Positions 1-10,700 of a stretch of 64,000 nucleotides of DNA are shown piece by piece (positions within the stretch are counted from its first letter, which is position 1; each line of letters starts with the position of its first letter). The stretch lies in contig OY821777.1 of NCBI GenBank assembly GCA_963682175.1, positions 14,590,001-14,654,000 of the forward strand, given 5' to 3'. Below the pieces are notes generated by a model. The model had not been told where the DNA came from and searched no databases. It was given only the letters and a program-made list of their open reading frames with translations. Made by a program: the position numbers and the translations under genes. The stretch is from Triglochin maritima (taxonomy: Eukaryota > Streptophyta > Magnoliopsida > Alismatales > Juncaginaceae).

Positions 1-233
1 ACACAAAGTAACAATAAAACTTAAAAAACAAGTTATTATTAAGAAACAATTCTAAACAATCTGAACTTTATTAATATTTGTTGCTTATCATTACTAATCA
101 ATCAAATTATTTTGTTTACTGGTGTCTCCATCGGAGACCAAGGTAATGATATGTAGTATAATTGTTATAGAAATGAAGCACAAATGATATAGCAAAAATG
201 ACCGTGCATGAATGAATCTGGAGAAGAACATAC

Positions 234-3200
234 TCCCATGCTGGTTGAACATCCTTGTTCCATATTCCCTGCAAATTTGAAACTCGGGTTCCGGGCCTCG
301 AGCAAGAAATAAGCAAATAACGACCAAACTGGAAGAGAAGCTCCACCAAAGAAGGATCCTCGTCTTTTTTGAAAGATGCCACTCTTTCCGCGGTTGATAG
401 CATAACTTCATTGGTACTCGAAACAGCTGCATTTGTTCTCGATGGTGGAAAGGCATCCTGCTTATTGGTAAGTGGTAAAGTATCCTTCTCCTGGTTGCTC
501 TTTGAACTTTTCGAGAGATGCAACATTACACGGTGAAAGAGTTCTTGATAATCATCCAAGTGATATGCATATAGCTGAGAGAAGGACATGCTTCTGATCA
601 AACTCATGGTAGACTTTGAAGCAGAAATTGGATCCTTAGAAGAATCCTTTGGGTCTACGAATGGTCCATCGAAAGATGAAGATGCTACAAGAAGCAAAAC
701 AGCCCAGTCTGAACCTTCAACTCTGAGCTTAGTATCGTCTAGGATACTTATTGTTCCGACACCAGGGCTGATTTGCAAATCAAGAATCGAAGCAAACTGA
801 ATTCCCTTAGGATCTCCTAGCACTTGTGGTGGAATCCTAGTAGCAGGACAACTACCACTCATGATGATCTGATTGGGACCATTTACGCTTAACTGATGCT
901 GCAATTTACTGTCCACGGACACTGTAAAGTTAACACAGCTGGGTTTATTTGCAGAAATCTTGCTAGCGATCACCTGATGCGGATTAGAAGCAAAGTTTTC
1001 CCTTGTAAACTCAACATCTCCAACTGCATATTTCACTGTCACCATTGCAGTATCCAGATCTAGCTCTCGTATATAAGAAGTGTATGAATCATCGAGTTTG
1101 CCAAAATCTAATTTGATGTCGCCAAGCGGTTGATAGACCTTCATTTGAGCAAACAGAAAGAAAGAAAAAAATTAAGCATCTTGGTTATTACTTATTTTGC
1201 TATGTTTGATAAAAACAACTTTATAATTATAGTCAGTCATCTTCTGGTTTATTATAAGAAGTATATAAAAAACTTTCTGGTCCAAAAATACTTTATAAGA
1301 AGTATATAATTATAGTTAGAAGGGGGTTGTTCTACCATTAGAGATGTAGAACAGCCCCCTTCTAACTATAATTGTATACTTCTTATAAATTTAAAAACCC
1401 TTGTAGCCTAACCAACTCTGTCCCGCTCATTTTTAACTCTTGCCCATATCGGAACGCCTCGGCTCGTGCTGTTGCAAACCGATCAACCTCGGAAATAATT
1501 GCAGAGTGGAATTTGCATCTCGCTTCAAATCTGGAATTACTAGAAAATTTTGATGTTATACACAATACTAGATGCAAAATTGCATCTATCCGACTATTCC
1601 AAAGACAAACCAATCTGGTTTTTAATCCATGGTAATACCTATTCGGTAAAATCATTCTACAATTTCCTATCCTTTGGAGGCATCAAATTAAGTCCATGGA
1701 AACTAATATGGAAAAATAAAAGTCCAATTAAAATTAAAATCTTTGTCTGGCTTGTCATCAATAACAATATATTAACTTTCGAAAACATTACGAAAAGAGG
1801 TGTTCACGGGGTGAGCCGATGCCCTATGTGCAAAAGCGAAAATGAATACGGCAATCACATCTTCTTAGATTGTGACATCATCACACCAATTAGGAACAAT
1901 ATTATCGGTTCACATTATGTTAACTCGGCATCCCTTGAACCACACGACCTTCTCTTCATTCGGAAACAATATTTGGACAATCTGGGGCATTTGGCATGGC
2001 GCACTCTCCAATCTTCATGTTTTGGACTATTTGGAGGACTAGGAATGATTGTATCTTCAGGGATGTCACTAGCTTATGATACATGACCTCACCCACGCGG
2101 CGTTACGGATCTCGACACTTCAGACAGATCGCGTGAAATTTGGTTGGTCTACCACCTCAATAAAACTTAAACACTTAGGTGAAAGGTAGTGGATCACACA
2201 TTTTGTGAAAGGTAGTGAAACTCTATTATAGAGTGTTGCACACATTTTGTGTTTAACAATGTGAGATTAATTACTCAACAAATCGCTATGCTAACCCTAC
2301 ATTTGAAGAATTACCTGCCGAATTTTGACGCACCTACAACATCTAAGCATCTCAAGATACCTACGAGGAGTTGATGCATCACATGCACACATGTTTGCAA
2401 TTTTTGTTATCACGTCTCACGTACATGTTTCCTTTGCTGGACATATAATGTCTACTTCTTATAACTCTGACTTATGTGTTAACATTTGCCATTTAATAAA
2501 TAAAATATGTTACGCTTTCAAAAAAAATTATAGTCAGTCATTTGAATTTGGTGATATTTCCGATGCTCACACGCTCAATAAAGTTGAGTACTGAAGTCAA
2601 GTTTTTTTCAAAATTAAATAAATGTATATATTTTTATATAACTAGAATTAATAATCAATTAAATTAAGTATACTAATACAAAATTAATTAAAATCATAAG
2701 CATGAACCAATTGTAATCCAAATAAAAGATATTAAATTTACTTAAATCGATTAACAACCAAATACATAATACAAACTATTTCCATAATTGTAAATACGAA
2801 AGAAATTTACTTAAACCAAGTACATAATTGTAAATTAACTTAAACCGATTAACAACCAAATGCATAACTAAACTAAATTTGAGACAATTAAAGGAAATTA
2901 AAGATGCTTCCAACCATGTATGAAATGTGAACGGTAAAGATGTTCCCGACAACGCATGAAACGTGAACAATGAAGATGCTTCCGACAATGCATGAAACAT
3001 GAACAGTGAAGATGCTTCCGACAACGGATGAAATGTGAACAATACATATTCGTTTTACAACTTTCAACGGTTTAGATTCGATCGACAAAGATGGACATTC
3101 TCGATTTAACCCTGCGGAAGAAGGTTTCGAATGCGGAAAAATGTCTTCCTTTGAACTGTAAACACACTCGAGGCTATCGATTTCTTCTTCCAGCAATGAC

Positions 3201-5732
3201 CAGATGTTGTGAGTCGACTTAGCATTTCAGGTATCCAAAAATGTACTGCAACGCTCCGGATGTTAGCATATGGCGTAGCGGTAGATGAGGTGGACGAGTA
3301 CTTACGTCTTAGTGAATCAACAACAAGAAAGTCTCTACAAAATTTTTGTGGAGGTGTCATTAACAATTTTGGTCCTGAATATCTATGAACGCCTACTCCA
3401 GCAGACCTAGCAAGATTGCTCCAAGTTGGTGAGCTACGAGGGTCTACAGGCATGATGAGCAACATCGATTGTATGCATTGGGAATTGAAGAATTGTCCAA
3501 CTGCTTGGAAGGGGTAGTATTAGGGCCGAAGCAGAACACCGACACATGTTCTAGAAGTTGTTGCATCTTACGACCTACTGATTGACATTCATTTTTCGGG
3601 ATTCTAGGATCGTGTAACGATATCAATGTTCTGTAACGATCTCCAGTTTTCGATCACATTATGGAGGATCGTGCACCACCTGTTAGATATGAATTGAATG
3701 ACAACCCGTATGACATGAGTTACTATCTCACATATGACATTTATCCAAATTAGGCAGCATTTATGCAATCAACATTCTTCCTCACAAACCCAAAGATAGA
3801 TTGTTCGCCAAATTTCAGGAAGCAGCAAAGAAAGATGTGGAACACGCATTTGGAGTGTTTCAAGCAATATCGTGAAAATGACATCTCTAGTATGGAGTCC
3901 AGACATTCTCTGTAAAATTATGAGTGCATGCAAAATCTTGCACAACATGTTCTTGGAGGACGAACGTGACTCTTACGAACAGTTGGTGGATATAAAGAAA
4001 TTTATCCACGAACGACCTCAAAACACCGGCGAAAGTTCAAACGAGTCGGGTCTTCGGTATTCCACCGATGGTATTGTGGATATTAACTGATATCTACGTA
4101 ACATGGATTGATTTCGGAATGTCCGGAAACATATGACATTGCGAGCCGATTTGAGCAAAAATATATGGCAACGCTTTGAAAGGAATGCAAGTTAATTTTG
4201 TTCGTAATATGTATCGTAATATTTTAATTTTGAATTATCGTAATATGTATTTGTCGAATTTTAATTAAATCTAACTTTTGCGTATTATTCGTAATTATTG
4301 TAATTTAATTAGATTAAGTCATTGTAAAAAAAATTTATTTAACAATTTGTATGTATTTTGTGATGGAATATTAGAAAATGAGATAAAAAGAAGTGATGTA
4401 GAGGAGAGAGAATTGAAAGTGAAGTTGGGGTTAATGAGTGAAAAATGTGTTGAGTTGTGAGTTACATAGTGATTTTTGCTGACGTGACAAAGAGAGAAAC
4501 TAAATTGGGAGGTATTTAGGGTCAGGTTAATGATGATCTTAATACGACCAACTAAGACTTGCTCATTTGGAAAATTTATAGTTTGTTTGTTTGTTTGGAT
4601 TCAAAAAGGAATGGAGTAGAGTAAATAAAATATTAAAACACACTAAATACAGGAAGTTAAAACACTACTCAAGAATATGCGTACCTCAGGGGGATAGCCA
4701 GACAAATCAAAGGCTGCAGCAGTGGCTTCTGCAAACTTTCCAGCGTCAACTAGTTCTCTAACTTTCGAAAGAACCTTTGCTGCTAGTAGATCTGTGTGGT
4801 TACCAGGAACCCCAGTCCAAAGAGTGTCATCTACATGACAAATAGTCCAGATTTCAGATATGTTTCTAATGGGGGGAGGGAAGCAGTATATTTCAGGTAA
4901 TTCAAAATAACATGTCCTTGGATGGAGTGACAAAACCAAAAAACTAATGTGCCTTGTGAACAGAAATTGCTTCTTTAAATTGAATACAAAACATGGTTAT
5001 TGTATATATGTCTATCATAACTTGTGTAAGTACCAATTTGGTAGATTTAGATTTGAAAACTATTAATTAAAGTTAACTCCTATTGCTTATAAAAGAAATT
5101 AACAAAAAGAAGCCAATTTCTATCTATTAATGCCAACATTGTTCTCCCACAAATTTACAGACCATGACAGCTACAAATGGATACTCCAACAGATTTTTGA
5201 GAGACGCATGTTCTATCCACCAAAATGTGAGCATCAAGGTTCATTTATTAATTTCATGTTAAGCATTTTCCGGTACGAACACTGCGAAATTCGGTTGATC
5301 ATCGTTTTTTTAATACGCAAGGTTTTTAGTAATTCGTACCATTCAGTTGAAATTAAAGAAATATCCTTAATCTTGAATAAAAAATTAAAAAAATTAAAAA
5401 TGAAAAACAAAATTCAGAAAACAACACTAGTAATAATAAACAATTAAACATATGATCACGTACTCCTGTTGCAAAATCGTCATTGAACACCGGTAAAAAC
5501 ACATTCAGAAAACAGCTAAAACATCTTACGGGAGATGGAACTAGCAAAACTTACGGTTGAGTTGGATGAGTTCGGTTTGGACTCCGCCCCACACCATGGC
5601 CCCAAGACTCCCATTCCCGATGGGGACTGCGTCGGTCCAGTGCTTCGCCGGTTCATGAAACACGACCTTGAGAGGCCTCTCCTCCGTGTGACGATCGACC
5701 AGCACCCACTCGCCTCCCTCCACTTCTGCCAT
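234..5732 (-). CDS. FUC95A: Alpha-L-fucosidase 2 (GH95), 5' part of gene, three coding exons
   Basis: Glycoside hydrolase family 95 enzymes remove alpha-1,2-linked L-fucose, in plants mainly from xyloglucan in the cell wall. Coding exons by splice-site reading: 5732-5555, 4830-4685 and 1138-234. Phases agree: exon 1 ends C|GTAAG, exon 2 starts TAG|AT and restores LNHDTLWTGVPG, exon 2 ends GAG|GTAC, exon 3 opens VYQPLGD, and the last donor is GA|GTATGT. Together they encode about 409 residues, roughly half the usual ~800-850. Motifs include PIGNGSLGAMVWGG, LNHDTLWTG, YQPLGD, LFQFGRYLLISCSRPGT and NLQGIWN. This covers the N-terminal sandwich domain and the start of the catalytic domain; the catalytic residues lie beyond position 1. 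The start ATG is the first in the exon and gives the usual short N-terminus (MAEVEGGEWVLVD). No obvious signal peptide. Intron 2 is 3.5 kb and full of transposon debris; intron 1 is 724 bp. No stop or frameshift is seen in the exons. Confidence 0.9.
1292..1389. repeat. Near-perfect 44-bp hairpin with 10-base loop
   Basis: Bases 1292-1335 and 1346-1389 are reverse complements over 44 positions with two mismatches (both could be G-U pairs in RNA). They flank a 10-base loop, CATTAGAGAT. The outer arm sequence TATAAGAAGTATA also occurs once more upstream at about 1255-1267. It lies at the 5' end of the LINE insertion and could have arisen by 5' inversion during insertion. Confidence 0.85.
1550..2086 (+). 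pseudogene. LINE reverse-transcriptase C-terminal zinc-binding domain (zf-RVT) fragment
   Basis: The reading frame contains SPWKLIWKNKSPIKIKIFVW, then a Cys-Cys...His...Cys cluster (CPMCKSENEYGNHIFLDC). This matches the zf-RVT domain found after the reverse transcriptase of plant non-LTR retrotransposons, where the WK.IW....P.KIK.F.W stretch is characteristic. About 180 codons are open, but the endonuclease and reverse transcriptase domains are absent. It is a truncated relic, not a host gene. Confidence 0.7.
2134..2280 (-). mobile_element. Solo LTR of a TRIM-like element
   Basis: On the minus strand the segment starts TGTTGAG and ends AAATTTCA. It carries the core TGCAACACTCTATAATAGAG shared with the TRIM LTRs at 41955-42081 and 42183-42305. 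ATCGC occurs at 2128-2132 and 2282-2286, one base away from each edge, and may be its target-site duplication. It is inserted in the 3' part of the LINE copy, giving LTR in LINE in intron. Confidence 0.6.
2900..3043. repeat. Tandem repeat, four copies of 36 bp
   Basis: Four consecutive 36-bp units of the type (A/G)AAGATGCTTCC-GACAA-GCATGAAA-TGAACA differ from each other at only a few positions. Because 36 is a multiple of three, the repeat appears as a 12-residue peptide repeat in the minus-strand frames, but no gene supports that reading. It lies in AT-rich DNA just before the Harbinger transposase fossil. Confidence 0.85.
3080..4195 (+). pseudogene. PIF/Harbinger transposase (DDE_Tnp_4 / plant transposon protein) pseudogene
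   Basis: Broken frames give the same blocks as the better copy at 45825-47135. Visible are MLAYGVAVDEV-like (about 3255-3290), NIDCMHWELKNCPTAWKG with the first catalytic Asp (3462-3515), FGILGSCNDIN (about 3596-3630) with the second Asp, a block ending DVEHAFGVF with the Glu (3830-3860), and ILCKIMSACKILHNMFLEDERD (3906-3970). It ends NIWQRFERNAS then TAA at 4195. Several stops and frameshifts interrupt it. Known family members cut and paste elements with TWA target sites. It is antisense to FUC95A and cannot be functional as read. Confidence 0.75.
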
Positions 5733-5759
5733 CCTCGAGACAAATTAAGGAAAGGGATC

Positions 5760-5925
5760 AATGTGAGTTAATAAGAGTGATATATGATGATGGATCACGT
5801 GAAGTGGAAGGGAAGATGCGATGAGGGTAGTTGCTGACAGGTGCAGCAGTCTAGGAATCTCCAGTCTGAGTATCCTTTTTTTATTCCGGAGACGGCGGAG
5901 AGTATATATGGTTAGTGGAGCGTTT
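5760..5925 (-). promoter_or_regulatory. Putative core promoter and 5' UTR of the alpha-L-fucosidase gene
   Basis: On the minus strand a TATA-like ATATATAC lies at about 5909-5902, some 170 bases upstream of the ATG at 5732. That would place the transcription start near 5875 and give a 5' UTR of about 140 bases. The stretch from 5926 to about 6240 holds no recognisable gene and is the likely upstream promoter. It separates the gene from the formin fragment. The assignment rests on position and the TATA-like motif only. Confidence 0.4.
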
Positions 5926-6269
5926 CTTTTCCGAGTTTTATTTGTTTGAATGATTGGATTACCGTTTTATTTGGAAAACCAGAGTGACACGTACAATCTC
6001 AACCAACACATGGTGATTACAAACGTGACACGTGCAATTTGAAATTAGGAAACCGAACCCAACTTTAACCGAGTTCTCGTCGTTTATTTCTAGCGTCAAC
6101 TGACATTAATTAACTAAAAAATCAATTTGATCGGAAACCATAATCACAGGACAACCACGGCGTTTGAATGCATGAATTTCTCAAGCAATTGGAGTGGAAA
6201 AAACGGATAGAAAAACTGCTGAGAGAACTAAAAACAACAAACAAATCAATAAACCTCAAAAAACTCTAA

Positions 6270-6989
6270 CTAATCAAAATCATCATCCGAATCACTTCCA
6301 GAAGCTGAAGAACCCATGGAGCGCTTCGACAGGAAATGCGCAGGCAAGTTAGGAAACCGTCTACTGGTGGTGGTGGTGGTGGTACTGGTGGTGCCACTAC
6401 TGGTGTTTCGGTTGTTTAGCACGCTTCGCTTACCCTCCGAGCGGATGACCTCTTCCACAACGAAGTTCAGCAATGTGGTCTTCTCGTCAGTGCTCTTCAC
6501 GTTTGTCAGCTTACGGAGCGACTCGAGGTTGAACGCCATCGCGTTACCACGAGCGATGCCGGCATTGAGCCGGTTTCCTGCCTTCAGGACTGCCTCCAGA
6601 TGTTTCCGGAACACGGCGCTACCCCGCAGCTCTTTGCAGGCAGCTTCCAACATTTCGAGGGAGTCCTTCACGTGGAGGACTTCGCCTTCGTAGTTGGCCT
6701 TGAAGAGCATAGCGTCGACACGCTCGAACGGGGACGGCACAACCTTGAGCACCTGCAAAAGGAAAGACTCGGCGTCGGCCAGTTTCGACGGGTCGCCGGA
6801 GTACTGGAGAATTTGAGACATCTCCTCTTTCGTTGGGGCCACCTTGGAGAGCTTCTCCAGCGCGTCGGAACCAATGCCGTCGCCGTGGCCGTCGAGGAGA
6901 GAGTTAGTTATCTTCTCCCTGCTTATGGCAATCGACTTGATAACGATCACGATGTTCTGCGACTTCCGTGCGTCCAAAAGACAGTTGGA
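6270..6989 (-). pseudogene. Formin FH2-domain fragment, probable gene relic
   Basis: The frame opens LLDARKSQNI and continues through APTKEEMSQIL, DPSKLADAESFLLQVLKVVP, ACKELRGSAVFRKHLEAVL, KAGNRLNAGIARGNA and VKSTDEKTTLLNFVVEEV. It then runs into a low-complexity Thr/Ser stretch and stops after SDSDDDFD. This is the middle of the FH2 domain of plant class I formins, actin nucleators. The N-terminal membrane part, FH1 Pro-rich region, first FH2 segment and last ~150 FH2 residues are all missing. No ATG opens the frame (the first in-frame start-like codon is TTG at 6977). Upstream it runs straight into the CGGTCCGG repeat and the broken chromovirus LTR. It could be one exon of a larger gene, but no convincing splice donor lies near the stop, so I favour a truncated relic. 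The ~235-codon frame itself is intact. Confidence 0.7.
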
Positions 6990-7103
6990 ACCGGTCCGGG
7001 TTTCGGTCCGGAAGTTTTGGAAATTTCGAGTTCGGTCCGGTATTTTGTTTTTTTATTTTAAAATTTTGGTTTTTGACCGGACCGGACCGATTCGGTCCGG
7101 TCT
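6990..7103. repeat. CGGTCCGG-rich low-complexity patch
   Basis: The motif CGGTCCGG or its complement recurs at about 6999, 7010, 7033, 7078 and 7092 around a T-rich centre, so the two flanks are roughly inverted. It resembles the GGGTCGGGTT-rich MITE at 27575-28072 in style. It separates the FH2 relic from the truncated 3' LTR, and its own boundaries are unclear. Confidence 0.5.
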
Positions 7104-7737
7104 TCGACTTCCAAATACTCACGCTAACTAAGTGAGCGAGCTAGACATACCGAAGGCTTGAAGAAGCCTTTGAAGAACCGTGACGATGCCTCCACGAGCA
7201 CGTCTCCCCAAATCACGATCCGTCGACGAACCTTACGTCCAAACGACGATCAATCGCCTCCCCGACGATCCACAGCCACAACACCACCTCCGACAACCTC
7301 CAACAACCAACCACAACCACCGAAATACGAGTTAGGTAGAGGGAGAGAGGACCAAAATGGAAACCACGGGATGAGCTAACAACCGACCAACTCACCTCCA
7401 CCACAAACGGCTCCGAACTCGACTCGCCGGAGATCACCTCTTCTTCACCGGAGCACCACTGCAGGAGAGAGAGAGAGAAATCGTGAGTGAGAGAGAGCAA
7501 CGAGAGAGAGAGATAGAAAGAGAGAGAGAGAGAGATTTCCCCCCAAATATCTCCTCCAATCAAATCCTCACCATCCATTTCCTTCCTTTCCATCTCCACC
7601 ACACATCTCATCTCCTCTCCATCACAACCCTCCATCCATCCATCTTAAATCCAAGCCATCCATTACCATCTCCCCCTAATCACCACCTAAACAACAACAA
7701 AGCACAATTAGGATTAGGATTAGGATAGAATCCTACA
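7104..7737 (-). repeat. Truncated 3' LTR of the chromovirus
   Basis: Homology to 17365-17998 is nearly perfect from TCGACTTCCAAATACTC through ATCCTACA and stops abruptly at about 7104. The other ~1.7 kb of the LTR, including the palindrome array and minisatellite, is missing. The break abuts the CGGTCCGG patch, so a deletion removed the outer LTR end and its target-site duplication. Confidence 0.85.
7463..7543. repeat. GA microsatellite in the 3' LTR
   Basis: Imperfect (GA)n runs broken by ATCGTGAGT and CAACG. The same tract in the 5' LTR (17726-17800) differs in length, as expected of microsatellite slippage since insertion. Confidence 0.85.
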
Positions 7738-7754
7738 ATCCACCCTCCTAAAAG
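7738..7754 (-). promoter_or_regulatory. Polypurine tract
   Basis: The minus strand reads CTTTTAGGAGGGTGGAT immediately before the TG of the 3' LTR at 7737. A purine-rich AGGAGGGTGG run in this position is the usual plus-strand primer of LTR retrotransposons. Confidence 0.65.
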
Positions 7755-7770
7755 AATTTCGTCCTCGAAA

Positions 7771-10700
7771 TTAAGACCGAAACTCACCAAACAACTCCGG
7801 GAACTCCTTCCCCCAAGTGGCTTCCCGCTCACTGTGGTGCTGCCACCTGACATTCACCATCGGAATAGTCCTCCTCCTCAACTGATGCTCCATCCGATCC
7901 ACAATCTCCATCGGTCTCTCCTCAAGAGACAAATCCTGACGGATCTCTGGAACCTCCAACAGAATCACATGAGAAGGATCTGCTACGTACTTCCTCAACA
8001 TCGAAACATGGAAGACGTTGTGAAGACCAGGCAACGTCTCCAACCCGATCGAGGATCTCAAACGGTCCAACATGCCTTGGACTGAGCTTCCCCTTCTTCC
8101 CGAACCTCATCACTCCTCGAGATGGTGAAATCTTCAGGAAGACGTGGTCACCTACCTCAAACCTCAGCTCTCGCCTGCGCCTATCAGCGTAGCTCTTCTA
8201 CCTGCTCTGAGCAGTCGCTAGTCTCTGCCTGATCACATCTACTTTCTCAGCATACATCTGCACAATCTCAGGACCAACTAGCTGCCTCTCGCCTACATCA
8301 CTCCAGCATACCGGTGATCTACACGACCTCCCGTACAGGGCCTCGTACGATGCCATCCCAATGCTCGAATGGTAGTTGTTGTTGTAGGCGAACTCGATCA
8401 ACGACAAATGCTCGTCCCAATGACCTGCCCAATCCAGAGTACACGCTCGCAACATATCCTCTAGCATCTGGATGGTCCTCTCAGACTGACCGTCTGTCTG
8501 CGGATGAAATGTCGTACTGAGTCCCTAAGGCCTGCTGCAAACTCCCCCAGAATCTGGAAGTGAACCTCGGATCTCGATCTGAAATAATACTCACGGGCAC
8601 TCCATAAAGTCTGACAATCTCCTCAATGTACAACTTAGCTAGACCCTCCAGAGGTAAAGTGGTCTGAATAGCTAAAAAATATGCCGACTTGGTCAGTCGA
8701 TCGACTATAACCCAAATCACGTCATGGAATCCTCTCGTCCTCGGCAGCCTGGTGACAAAATCCATCGTTACGTGCTCCCACTTCCACTCTGGAAGCTCGA
8801 TCCTCTGCATCGACCCTGCAGGTCTCTGGTGCTCAATCTTCACCTGTTGACAAATCAGACATCTGTCAACAAACTCTGCGATATCCGTCTTCATCCTCTT
8901 CCACCAGAAATTCCTCTGAAAATCTCTATACATCTTCGTGCTGCCCGGGTGGATCGAATAACGAGATCTGTGCGCCTCCTCCAAAATATCCTTCCTCAGA
9001 TCTCCTCCCTTCGGCACCCAGACACGACCTCTGAATCTCAGCCCAACATCAACTCCAATACTGAAGTCTTACCCATCTCTGGCAGCTAACTGTAACAACC
9101 CAGCTAATTCCTCATCAGTACTCTGAGCCTGGACGATACTCGAGACTAACTATAGCTCCACTCTCAGCCTGACAATCATCGCACCTCGCGACTCATCAGT
9201 GAATGGTCTCCACTCGGTCAATGCCTCAAGCAGCTTCCACTCCTCGATACAAACCGACCTCTTGGCAACCACTTTTTGATCTGGCGCGCGCGTGAACCAA
9301 CCCGGGGGTCTTGTTGGGTGGGGTCAAGCATTCCAATCCATCCCAGCGGATGAATCAATAGCAGTAGAGTCAGACCTGCCGCGGTAACCTCCACCTTCTT
9401 GCTCAAAGCATCAGCAACTGAATTTGCCTTCCCCGGATTGTACGAGATGGTGAAATCATAATCCTTAATCAGCTCGAGCCATCTACGCTGCCTCATATTC
9501 AGCTCCTTTTGCGAAAACAGGTACTTCAGGCTCTGATGGTCCGTGAACACCTCAAATCGCTCACCATACAAGTAATGCCTCAATGTCTTCAAAGCGTGCA
9601 CCACTGCCGCCAACTCCAAATCATAAGTGGGGTAGTTCCTCTCGTGCACCTTCATCTACCTCGAAGTATATGCAACCACCTGCCCGTGCTGCATGAGTAC
9701 GCATCCCAGTCCAACGTCTGACGCGTCACTGTAAATCACAAATCCACCATTGCCACTGGGAAGTGTCAGAACTGGAGCAGTCGTTAGCCGACTCTTCAGT
9801 TCCTCGAAAATGTCCTCGCACTTCTGGGACCACACGAACTCAACGCCCTTCCACGTCAAAGCCGTCAACGGTGAAGCCAACCTCGAGAAATCCTGGATAA
9901 AATGGCGATAATAACCTGCCAGACCCACAAAGTTCCTGACCTCTGCCACACTCTTCGGGGCTCTCCACTGCGAAACGGGCTCAACCTTCGCTGGATCTAC
10001 CGAAATCCCCTCTCCTGATATGATGTGTCCCAGAAAGGCGACACTGCTCAGCCAGAACTCGTACTTCGAAAACTTGGCATACAACCCATGATCCCTCAAA
10101 ATGCCAAGTACGACTCTCAAGTGCCCTCGATGCTGCTCCACATCTGGCGAGTAGGCCAAAATATCATCCACGAAGACAATCACAAACTGATCGAGGTACT
10201 GATTGAATGTCCGGTTCATCAAATACATAAACGCTGCAGGCGCCTTCGTCAACCCGAACGACATCACCAAAAACTCGTAATGCCCGTACCTCGTCCTGAA
10301 AGCTGTCTTCTGCACATCTGCCTCTCTGATCCTCAACTGATGATAACCGGATCGCAAATCAATCTTCGAGAACACCTGCGCTGATTGCAACTGGTCAAAC
10401 ATGTCCTCGATCCTGGGCAAGGGATACTGATTCCTAACGGTAACCTTGTTCAGCATCCTGTAGTCAATACACATCCGCAGCGATCCATCCTTCTTCTTCA
10501 CGAAGAATACCGGCGCTCCCCAAGGCGAGACACTGGGGCGGATAAACCCCGTATCCATCAGATCCTGCAACTGTTTCTTTAGCTCTGCCATCTCAGCAGG
10601 TGCCATCCGATACGGCGCCTTCGACTGCGGCGTAGTCCCAGCTACCAAATCGATCCCAAACCCAATCTCTCTTTGAGGCGGCAACCCGGAGACATCATCT

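Larger units (their letters stand above)
1241..2525 (+). mobile_element. LINE-type retrotransposon insertion with 16-bp TSD, in FUC95A intron 2
   Basis: The sequence AATTATAGTCAGTCAT occurs at 1225-1240 and again at 2526-2541, exactly flanking this 1285-bp segment. The segment ends in AATAAATAAA plus a short A-run (about 2520-2527), as expected of target-primed reverse transcription. Inside is a reverse-transcriptase zinc-binding domain (next entry), so this is a 5'-truncated LINE in the plus direction, antisense to the host gene. A 44-bp foldback sits near its 5' end and a solo LTR is nested at 2134-2280. Confidence 0.75.
2600..4549 (+). mobile_element. Decayed PIF/Harbinger-type element in FUC95A intron 2
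   Basis: The segment contains a transposase pseudogene (3080-4195). Its 3' part (4310-4549) is shared with the MITE-like element ending at 27533 (a similar AT-rich stretch followed by a GTTGAGTTGTGAGTT-type motif). The 3' edge near 4549 reads AATACGACC, similar to the terminal sequence of that MITE. The 5' edge is unclear in AT-rich DNA around 2590-2890. Four 36-bp tandem repeats lie inside. Confidence 0.5.

Noticed and set aside
116..233. Extension of the fucosidase frame beyond PAWE to a stop at 116
   Set aside because: The frame loses family similarity exactly at a good splice donor (GA|GTATGT at 234/233); the extra residues are intron read-through.
2776..3196. Repetitive minus-strand open frames (FHALSEASSLF type and VVGSIFTVHVS type)
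   Set aside because: They are readings of a 36-bp tandem repeat in two frames, with no start context, splice support or known family.
7213..7635. Open frames in the LTR GA-repeat region, and their copies at 17474-17920
   Set aside because: They fall inside LTRs, are dominated by Ser/Leu or Glu/Arg from the GA tract, and appear in both LTR copies.
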